Assembly (NCBI GenBank): GCA_050296515.1
Contig: JBNKRJ010000060.1
Span: forward strand, 1 to 64,000
Direction: 5' to 3'
Length of the DNA stretch: 64,000 nucleotides
DNA from: NBLH01 sp050296515
Lineage (GTDB): Bacteria > Bacteroidota > Bacteroidia > Bacteroidales > NBLH01
How positions within the stretch are numbered: position 1 is the stretch's first letter; the number at the start of each line of letters is the position of its first letter. The notes under the pieces are model-generated. The model ran no database searches, had not been told where the DNA came from, and was given only the letters and a program-made list of their open reading frames with translations. Positions 52,408 to 59,217 of this stretch are shown here, one piece after another. The translations under genes were made by a program, and so were the position numbers.

Positions 52408-53013
52408 CTAAAAATTAATATCCCCACTTTTAATAGTAGTCAGTAAAAGTTCTTTTGAGCGAAAAAGCCGAGCTTTAACAGTTCCGAGAGGAATACCTAA
52501 CTCTTCTGAGATTTCAAGATAAGAAAGTCCGTAAAAATATTTTAATTTGAGTATTTCCTGATAGTCAGGATGCAGTTTTTTAATAAAATCCTGCAAAATA
52601 GTATCTTTCTGCTCCCTTATCATTTTCTCCTCAGGATCAAGGGTTTCAGATTTTATTATATCGCTTGGATAAACTTCCTCATCATCAAGAGTTTCGTCAA
52701 TCGAAAGCATCTTGTGCTTATTTTGCTTGCGTAAAAAATCAATACAATGATTACTGGCGATTTTAAATAGCCATGTACTAAAGGCATACTTTGGGGTATA
52801 TTTTTCAAGCATTTTAAATGCTTTCCCAAATACTTCAATAGTTAAATCTTCGGCGTCATCAATGTTTTGAACCATCCTTTTCATCATAAAGAATAAAGAA
52901 TCTCTGTATAAGCCCATTAACTTGGTATAGGCTTTTTGATCGCCGTTTATAGCACTGGTCACCAGTTTATAATCTCTCTGCGCTTTTTCTGACAAATCAG
53001 ATACTGGACTCAT
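52408..53013 (-). CDS. ECF-type RNA polymerase sigma factor
   Basis: The protein has 201 residues. Region 2 (about 25-95) contains DAEDLTIEVFGKAFKMLEKYTPKYAFSTWLFKIASNHCIDFLRK. Region 4 (about 130-195) contains LKYFYGLSYLEISEELGIPLGTVKARLFRSKELL. No anti-sigma factor lies next to it. Its ATG overlaps the TGA of the glycosyltransferase gene by 4 bp (ATGA), so it is translationally coupled to it. The target regulon is unknown. Confidence 0.92.
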   Translation of the reverse strand: MSPVSDLSEKAQRDYKLVTSAINGDQKAYTKLMGLYRDSLFFMMKRMVQNIDDAEDLTIEVFGKAFKMLEKYTPKYAFSTWLFKIASNHCIDFLRKQNKHKMLSIDETLDDEEVYPSDIIKSETLDPEEKMIREQKDTILQDFIKKLHPDYQEILKLKYFYGLSYLEISEELGIPLGTVKARLFRSKELLLTTIKSGDINF

Positions 53014-54140
53014 TTTTTACGTTTGCGTAGTTTTAGGTTACTTAAAAGTACTATAAAATTAATTATTGGCATTAAAAAATCAAATATTATACCTAAATAA
53101 TAAATTCCTTTTTCATTAAATTTTGTAGATGCAGAAGATAATATAATGGTTAGCAGAATTAATCGGACTAAAAATCCCGGCAATAAAATGATTAATAGTT
53201 TCGGAAAAAATAAACCTGCCATAAAGGCTGCATAGAAAAAAATACGACTAAAAACTTCTAATCCTAAAATGAATTTGTGCTTGCCTTTATAATATTTTGC
53301 TGTTGTGACATGCCGCTTTTTTTGATAGAACCAGGCTTTAAACCTTTTTTTTGGAATACTTTCGGTAAATGTTTTTTGATTTAGTGATATTTTAAGGTTT
53401 TGGTTATTAGCATTTTCATTTACAAATAAATCATCATCGCCAGATGCCAATTTTAAATGGCTTGAAAAGCCTTTATTTTGAAAAAAAACTGATTTCCGGT
53501 AGGCCAAATTACGCCCAACTCCCATATATGGAATTTTTGCCATAGCAAAAGTGAAATATTGTAATGCAATAGTCAGGGTATCGTAGCGAATGATTTTATT
53601 TAAAAATCCTTTTGCAGCTTTATACCCACCATAACCAATTACAAAATCTGACTTTTCATCGAACTTTTGTTGCATCAACTTAATCCACTCATTACTAACA
53701 GGTTTACAGTCTGCATCTGTCAGTAAAACCCAATCGTGTTTTGCAGCTTTCAAACCAATTGAAATAGCTAACTTTTTATTATGACCAAAGTTTCTAGAGC
53801 AAGGAATGGTAGTTACATAAAGCCTTTCGTACTTATTCTGATACAACTTAAGGATATCTTCAGTTCCATCATCCGAACCATCATTTACAACAATCACCTC
53901 ATAATCAGGGTAATCTTGTCCCAAAACAGAAGGTAAAAAAGCTTCAAGTTGAGCTGCTTCATTCTTAGCACAGATAATTATTGATACAGGAAATTGCTCG
54001 TTAACCACTACTTCAGATTCTTTATAAAAGGCAATACGAAGATAAAAGAAGAGATAGTAAAAAAGTTGAATGAGAAAAGTTATAGAAAAGACAATAAGAA
54101 CACTAAGTGAAAAAAAATCAAGGTTAGATAAGTAGTTCAT
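53010..54140 (-). CDS. Family 2 glycosyltransferase, membrane-bound
   Basis: The protein has 376 residues from the ATG at 54140; an upstream TTG at 54197 falls in the promoter. A transmembrane helix (about 8-35) precedes the GT-A domain, with VSIIICAKNEAAQL, VNDGSDDGTEDIL, the DAD motif LLTDADCKP and SGDDDLFVN. A QKKRH acceptor motif and two to three C-terminal helices follow. This layout suits a processive or lipid-linked GT2, transferring sugar at the cytoplasmic face. The product is unknown. Confidence 0.88.
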   Translation of the reverse strand: MNYLSNLDFFSLSVLIVFSITFLIQLFYYLFFYLRIAFYKESEVVVNEQFPVSIIICAKNEAAQLEAFLPSVLGQDYPDYEVIVVNDGSDDGTEDILKLYQNKYERLYVTTIPCSRNFGHNKKLAISIGLKAAKHDWVLLTDADCKPVSNEWIKLMQQKFDEKSDFVIGYGGYKAAKGFLNKIIRYDTLTIALQYFTFAMAKIPYMGVGRNLAYRKSVFFQNKGFSSHLKLASGDDDLFVNENANNQNLKISLNQKTFTESIPKKRFKAWFYQKKRHVTTAKYYKGKHKFILGLEVFSRIFFYAAFMAGLFFPKLLIILLPGFLVRLILLTIILSSASTKFNEKGIYYLGIIFDFLMPIINFIVLLSNLKLRKRKK

Positions 54141-54194
54141 AAATGATAAATATACTCGACTAATTAAATAAAAACAGGTAAATAACAATAGGCG

Positions 54195-54202
54195 CAAATT
54201 TA
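54195..54202 (-). promoter_or_regulatory. -7 element of the GT2-sigma-rsmG operon
   Basis: Reads TAAATTTG on the minus strand, an exact TAnnTTTG match about 55 bp before the GT2 start. The divergent tgt gene has its own box 127 bp away. Confidence 0.5.
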
Positions 54203-54328
54203 AATAAAATTAGCTAAAATTATATTTTTATTATAATCAATAGCATTAAAACATTAGTTCCTAAATTTTCAAAATGTTAAGCATACTTAAAAAAAACGTT
54301 GGGTTACCAAATTTGCAATTAAATTAGC

Positions 54329-54336
54329 TATTTTTG
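54329..54336 (+). promoter_or_regulatory. -7 element of the tgt promoter
   Basis: TATTTTTG, an exact TAnnTTTG match 27 bp before the tgt start codon. No TTTG was found at the usual 19-21 nt spacing. Confidence 0.5.
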
Positions 54337-54363
54337 CCATTTTGGAAAAAGTAAAGCTTTTAA

Positions 54364-55494
54364 ATGAATTTTGAAGTAGAGAAGAAAGATCCGAAATCAA
54401 ATGCCAGAACCGGCTTGATTACGACTGACAGAGGACAGATCAAAACACCTATTTTTATGCCTGTAGGAACTGTAGGTTCGGTAAAAGGTGTACACCAGAC
54501 TGAATTAATCGAAGACATAAAAGCCCAAATTATTCTTGGAAATACCTACCACCTCTACCTGAGACCTGGATTAGATACTTTGAAAAAAGCAGGCGGGCTT
54601 CATAAATTTATGAACTGGAATAAACCAATCCTTACCGATAGTGGTGGGTTTCAGGTCTATTCACTTGCAGATCAGCGAAAGCTTTCAGAAAAAGGAGCCG
54701 CATTTCAATCACATATTGATGGTTCGAAACACCTGTTTACTCCAGAATATGTTGTTGATATACAAAGAATTATTGGCTCTGACATTACGATGGCATTTGA
54801 TGAATGCACACCTTATCCGTGTGATTATAAATATGCCGAAAATTCACTCGAATTAACACATCATTGGTTGAAAAGAGGAATTGAGCATTTCAGAAATACG
54901 GAAGCTCTTTATGGCTATTCACAAACATTTTTTCCAATAGTGCAGGGAAGTGTTTATAAAGATTTACGAAAAAAATCGGCAGAAATTATTGCTTCATATG
55001 GAGCCGAAGGAAATGCAATTGGCGGTTTATCGGTAGGAGAACCGGTTGAAGATATGTATGAAATGCTTGAGGTAGTAAATCAAATTTTGCCTGTAGACAA
55101 ACCGAGATATTTAATGGGTGTAGGAACACCAGCAAATATTTTGGAAGGTATTTCACTTGGTACTGATATGTTTGATTGTGTAATGCCTACAAGAAACGGT
55201 CGGAACGGCATGCTGTTTACAAAAAATGGCATTATCAATATAAAAAACGAAAAGTGGAAGAATGACTTCTCCCCTATTGAAGAAGATGGAGCTTCCTTCG
55301 TAGATTTACAGTATTCAAAGGCCTATTTAAGACACTTAGTTACTGCAAATGAACGACTTGCAGCTCAAATAGCCAGTATTCATAATCTGGCATTTTATCT
55401 TTGGCTGGTTGGCGAAGCTCGTAATAAAATTGAAGCAGGTGAGTTCAGTGCATGGAAAGACATGATGGTCAATAAGTTAATGCAACGAATCTAA
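54364..55494 (+). CDS. tgt: tRNA-guanine transglycosylase (queuosine), zinc cysteines absent
   Basis: The enzyme replaces the wobble guanine of GUN-anticodon tRNAs with preQ1. The protein has 376 residues. Active-site motifs are present: TDSGGFQVYSLADQRKLSEKGAAFQSHIDGS with the catalytic Asp, MAFDECTPYP, AIGGLSVGEP and VMPTRNGRNGML. The C-terminal zinc-binding CxCxxC stretch is missing. The PIEEDGASFVDLQYSKAYLRHL segment has Gly, Ser and Asp where family members have Cys. The following His is kept. It is co-transcribed with the LptF/G gene 18 bp downstream. Confidence 0.95.
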   Translation: MNFEVEKKDPKSNARTGLITTDRGQIKTPIFMPVGTVGSVKGVHQTELIEDIKAQIILGNTYHLYLRPGLDTLKKAGGLHKFMNWNKPILTDSGGFQVYSLADQRKLSEKGAAFQSHIDGSKHLFTPEYVVDIQRIIGSDITMAFDECTPYPCDYKYAENSLELTHHWLKRGIEHFRNTEALYGYSQTFFPIVQGSVYKDLRKKSAEIIASYGAEGNAIGGLSVGEPVEDMYEMLEVVNQILPVDKPRYLMGVGTPANILEGISLGTDMFDCVMPTRNGRNGMLFTKNGIINIKNEKWKNDFSPIEEDGASFVDLQYSKAYLRHLVTANERLAAQIASIHNLAFYLWLVGEARNKIEAGEFSAWKDMMVNKLMQRI

Positions 55495-55512
55495 ATAGCA
55501 AAAAATTAATTT

Positions 55513-56622
55513 ATGCTAAAGAAAATTCTAAGTTTAATAGGTATAAAAACCATTGATTTATACATTATTAAAAAGTTTCTGGGAACATTTTTTTTCTCCA
55601 TCGCACTTATTTTATCCATTGTTATAGTCTTTGACCTTGCAGAAAAAATGGAGGATTTTTTAGAGAACAACGTAGCTCTTAATGAAATAATATTTACTTA
55701 TTATTTGAACTTCCTTCCTTATTTTGCAAATATGTTTTCACCCCTGTTTATTTTTATCTCAGTTATATTTTTCACCTCTAAACTAACCAGTAATTCTGAA
55801 ATAGTAGCAATTTTAAGTAGCGGTGTGAGTTATCAGCGCCTAATGCGCCCTTATTTTTATTCGGCTCTTGTTCTGGCAATCCTATCATTCTTCCTAACAG
55901 GTTATATTATCCCACCAGCTAATAAACACCGAATTGATTTTGAACTTAAATATATTGATGGTGCCAGAGGTTTTACCAAACGAAACGTTCATAAGCAAGT
56001 AGCACCAGGGCTTTACGCATATATGGAAAGTTACGATAATAATAGGGATATAGGTTACAAATTTTCACTTGAAAGATTTGAAGGAGAAGAGCTTATTTCA
56101 AAAATGATAGCTTCAAGAGTGAATTGGGATTCAACGGTTCAAAAATGGCAGGTTCAAAACTATTACATTCGAAATTATAACAAATCAGGCCAACAAGAAA
56201 TTATTGAAGGAAAGATGCTTGATACGACTTTAAATATGTCACCGAAGGATTTTAAAATGAGACTAAAATCAATTGAAACCTTAAATACTCCAAAACTAAA
56301 AGAATTTATTGCTGAACAGCAAATGAAAGGGGACGATAACATTGAGGCATATAAAGTTGAGAAATACAGGAGGCTTGCTTTCCCATTTTCAACATTTATC
56401 CTCACATTAATTGGAGTAAGTTTATCAACAAGAAAAAAAAGAGGTGGCACAGGGTTAAATATTGCTGCAGGTATTGCTCTTAGTTTTATTTACATATTGT
56501 TTATGCAGGTATTTAATGAACTGGCTAAAGCCAACTCAATGCCTTCATTATTAGCAGTTTGGATTCCAAATATAATTTTCTTTGCTATCGGAGTTTTCTT
56601 ATATCGATTGGCTCCAAAATAG
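55513..56622 (+). CDS. LptF/LptG-family permease (YjgP/YjgQ)
   Basis: The protein has 369 residues with three N-terminal and three C-terminal transmembrane helices around a periplasmic beta-jellyroll (about 125-270). This is the layout of LptF/LptG, which extract LPS from the inner membrane with LptB. The IDLYIIKKFLGTFFFSIALILSIVIVFDLAEKMEDFL opening is typical. Its partner permease is not adjacent. LptF and LptG cannot be told apart here. Confidence 0.92.
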   Translation: MLKKILSLIGIKTIDLYIIKKFLGTFFFSIALILSIVIVFDLAEKMEDFLENNVALNEIIFTYYLNFLPYFANMFSPLFIFISVIFFTSKLTSNSEIVAILSSGVSYQRLMRPYFYSALVLAILSFFLTGYIIPPANKHRIDFELKYIDGARGFTKRNVHKQVAPGLYAYMESYDNNRDIGYKFSLERFEGEELISKMIASRVNWDSTVQKWQVQNYYIRNYNKSGQQEIIEGKMLDTTLNMSPKDFKMRLKSIETLNTPKLKEFIAEQQMKGDDNIEAYKVEKYRRLAFPFSTFILTLIGVSLSTRKKRGGTGLNIAAGIALSFIYILFMQVFNELAKANSMPSLLAVWIPNIIFFAIGVFLYRLAPK

Positions 56623-56630
56623 CTGAGAAA

Positions 56631-57443
56631 CTAAAGTTTTGAAATCCAGGTAAAATAATTATCAAATCTTGTATTTTCTTTAGGTTCCTTCTCAAATATA
56701 CCATAAATCGAAGATCCACTGCCTGACATTGCAGCATAAATAGCACCTTGAGAATAAAGTTCCTCTTTTATTTCATTTAACAGGGGGTGCTTTTTAAAGA
56801 TACTTGGTTCAAAGTCATTAACAATAGTGGCCCTCCAGCTATTTAACGGATTTTTAATTAACTCTTTTAAAGAATTTTTAGATTCCGATGGCGTAACTCC
56901 GGAGTAAGCATCTACAGTACTCACAAAAATCTCTGGTTTAACTAAATAAATATAATATTTGCTGAGATCCAAGTCAATAGATTGAAACTTCTCACCTCTC
57001 CCATGTGCAAAAACAGGCTTGTTTTCAATAAAAAAAGCACAATCGCTACCAAGTTCAGCAGCGAGAGTTTCAAGTTTTTCATTGGTTAAACCTAATTGAT
57101 AGAAGTCATTCAACTCTTTCAGCAAAAATGAAGCATCCGATGAACCGCCACCCAATCCTGCTCCAGAAGGAATTATTTTATGCAAATGAATCTCAAGAGA
57201 TGGCAACTTATAATCTTTGGCAAGTAATTGATAAGCTTTGTAGCAAATATTTTCTTTTCCTGATATATTTAAAGCAATACCAGTAGTTTTTATGGTTATT
57301 TCTGTGTTTTTCGATGGAACAAATTCAAGCACATCGCTTAAAGGAATTGGGTAAAACACACTTTCAATATTGTGAAAACCATCTTTTCGCTTAGAAGTAA
57401 TATTTAAACCGATATTTATTTTGGCATTAGGGAAACAAACCAT
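56631..57443 (-). CDS. ispE: 4-diphosphocytidyl-2-C-methyl-D-erythritol kinase
   Basis: The enzyme phosphorylates CDP-ME in the MEP pathway of isoprenoid synthesis. The protein has 270 residues. It is a GHMP kinase with N-terminal AKINIGLNITSKRKDGFHNIESVFYPI, the phosphate loop PSGAGLGGGSSDASF and the C-terminal AAMSGSGSSIYGIF. It converges with the LptF/G gene with an 8-bp gap, and no terminator is visible between them. Confidence 0.96.
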   Translation of the reverse strand: MVCFPNAKINIGLNITSKRKDGFHNIESVFYPIPLSDVLEFVPSKNTEITIKTTGIALNISGKENICYKAYQLLAKDYKLPSLEIHLHKIIPSGAGLGGGSSDASFLLKELNDFYQLGLTNEKLETLAAELGSDCAFFIENKPVFAHGRGEKFQSIDLDLSKYYIYLVKPEIFVSTVDAYSGVTPSESKNSLKELIKNPLNSWRATIVNDFEPSIFKKHPLLNEIKEELYSQGAIYAAMSGSGSSIYGIFEKEPKENTRFDNYFTWISKL

Positions 57444-57874
57444 ATGATTTGATTAAATAATATATTGATAATCAAAAAAATAGAAATACTAATTTTCCCT
57501 AAAAGTACAAATTTTAGGGAAAACTAAAAGTATTTAATTCACCATTAATAAACAATCAGAAAACAAGATACTTGACTAATAGTAAAAAAAGTCGTACATT
57601 TAGTACAGAAAGTTTCAATAGGGGGTATTTTGTAAACTATTATTTTAATAATAAATGTAGTTTTCAAAATGAAAGAGAAAGTAGTTTGATAACTAAAAAG
57701 TTACAAGCTGCTTTCTTTTTTATATTAAAGCATATGCAAAATAGCTCACAACAAACTGATTTGTGATATAATTAATTATAGTGAATTTCAATAAATAACA
57801 TTTTTATAAATAATTAGACTTTGAAAACAAAATAAAGTGAACTAAATTGCAACAAATTTTGCCAAAAATAATCA
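57444..57874. other. Gene-free AT-rich gap
   Basis: 431 bp between the divergent ispE and the 321-residue unknown gene. It is very AT-rich, with no plausible ORF. A weak promoter-like TTTG-N19-TAAATTGC lies about 30-60 bp before the unknown gene. Nothing else was recognised. Confidence 0.5.
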
Positions 57875-58840
57875 ATGGAAGAGGAAGTCATAAAAGGCTT
57901 AAAGAAGAAAATCAAATATAAAGAGGTAGTTCGTTCTTTGACTGAAGATCTGGACAGAAGCGAACTTCAATCTCTTTTACTAGATGTTTTCCAGAAAAAG
58001 GCGTCTCAAATAAGCCCTTCTATATTATTTGGGAATTATAAGACCAATCGATTTGTTAGTCATTCACCATTAGATCCTTTACTCATTGCAAAATTTGATG
58101 TTATAGCATTTGAATTACTACCAGATGAGTTTAAGAGAATTGAACTATCACCTGTAAGCCCCTTAGGTTCATGCTCTTCCATCGCAACAGTGAATCAGGA
58201 TAAAGTAATATCTGCAAGCAGAAACGTTGAAGTAACTTCTGATGCGACAAATATATTGGCACTAGAAGCTGCACTTCAGCGAAAAAATATTATTGTCGAA
58301 GCACAAAATATCTCTGATGATATTCATCTAGCTGCAAGTCATCGGGTTATTAGAACACAGCTATTTGAAAATGAGAAATTTACCCCCCACTTTAAGCTTT
58401 TTAATTTGTGCAGTGCAGGTAGGGATAAAGGAGATAAAGTGTTTGAAATTAAGGCTGCTATACTTCACATTGAATACTATATTTCTCTTTTCTGCAAAGT
58501 ACTTGATCTAAAAAAAATCAGACAAATTACTATAAGGTTATTGAATTTTAATAAGGGAAATGAACTTTTGAAAGGCGGCATTTTGAAATATTTTGCAAAA
58601 CAAGAATATGAAAAATTCCATTTTATGGTTGATCAAAAAGACGTAAATGGAATCAACTATTATGAGGAGTTGCGAATAATGATTAATGTTACCAACAGCC
58701 AAAATCAAACTTTTCATCTTGTTGATGGAGGGTATACCAATTGGACGAGAAAAATATTGTCCGATAAAAAGGAAAGATTACTTACCAGCTGTATTGGAAC
58801 GGAACTTCTTCTAAAAACAATGGATCTAGCTGATTTTTAG
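57875..58840 (+). CDS. Unrecognised conserved-looking 321-residue protein
   Basis: A soluble protein without signal peptide or membrane helix. Segments look conserved: LSPVSPLGSCSSIATVNQDKVISASRNVEVTSDATNILALEAA (about 88-130), LAASHRVIRTQ (about 150-160) and a HFKLFNLCSAGRDKGDKVFEI run (about 170-190). The R-N-V-E-V and downstream R/H pattern recalls class II aminoacyl-tRNA-synthetase-like ATP-binding folds, but no motif is decisive. The start at 57875 is the first ATG with a full-length frame. It stands alone between ispE and a palindromic element. I do not assign a function. Confidence 0.7.
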   Translation: MEEEVIKGLKKKIKYKEVVRSLTEDLDRSELQSLLLDVFQKKASQISPSILFGNYKTNRFVSHSPLDPLLIAKFDVIAFELLPDEFKRIELSPVSPLGSCSSIATVNQDKVISASRNVEVTSDATNILALEAALQRKNIIVEAQNISDDIHLAASHRVIRTQLFENEKFTPHFKLFNLCSAGRDKGDKVFEIKAAILHIEYYISLFCKVLDLKKIRQITIRLLNFNKGNELLKGGILKYFAKQEYEKFHFMVDQKDVNGINYYEELRIMINVTNSQNQTFHLVDGGYTNWTRKILSDKKERLLTSCIGTELLLKTMDLADF

Positions 58841-58902
58841 CAATTAAATAACAACGCTCATCATTCATTGTATTATCCATAAATCATAATTACTTAAAAG
58901 TC

Positions 58903-58924
58903 AGTGTTAACATTTTTTAACACT
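58903..58924. repeat. Perfect 8-bp hairpin AGTGTTAA/TTAACACT
   Basis: Perfect stem with a 6-nt loop CATTTT, 63 bp after the stop codon of the unknown gene. No T-tract follows; it could be an operator or weak mRNA-end hairpin. Confidence 0.5.
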
Positions 58925-58983
58925 CCCTGTGTAACTATTCCTTGGTTCAAACCATTATATTTAAAACGTCAAAAATAGAATAC

Positions 58984-59168
58984 GATTATCAGCTAGTTTA
59001 CACCTAAATGGGTTCTTCCGTTTGAAAATCAATTTGTTTACCCCAACCCAAATGGGAGCAAATTGATTTTACTCGCAAGCTCGTGAAGGTAAACGTTCTT
59101 CAAGCCCTTTTAGGGTCGGGGTAAATGGAGAAAAGCAATTTGCGGCTGGTATAAACTAGCTGACAATC
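58984..59168. repeat. 185-bp nested palindromic element
   Basis: Outer 21-bp arms (58984-59004 and 59148-59168) are complementary at 19 of 21 positions. Inside, three more pairs are nested or overlapping. One is TAAATGGG..CGTTT-type arms. The second is AAAATCAATTTG with CAAATTGATTTT. The third is TTTACCCCAACCC with GGGTCGGGGTAAA. The last two pairs share bases, so alternative folds are possible. It has no ORF and no target-site duplication was established. It resembles the palindromic cluster at 9 kb in style. Confidence 0.8.
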
Positions 59169-59217
59169 ATTAAATAGAATCATTGTAAACTAAATATCAA
59201 ATTTTAAACTTAATTTT

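Noticed and set aside
57572..57766. 64-codon ORF in the gap before the unknown gene
   Set aside because: It starts at TTG, has low-complexity AT-driven composition and no ribosome binding site.
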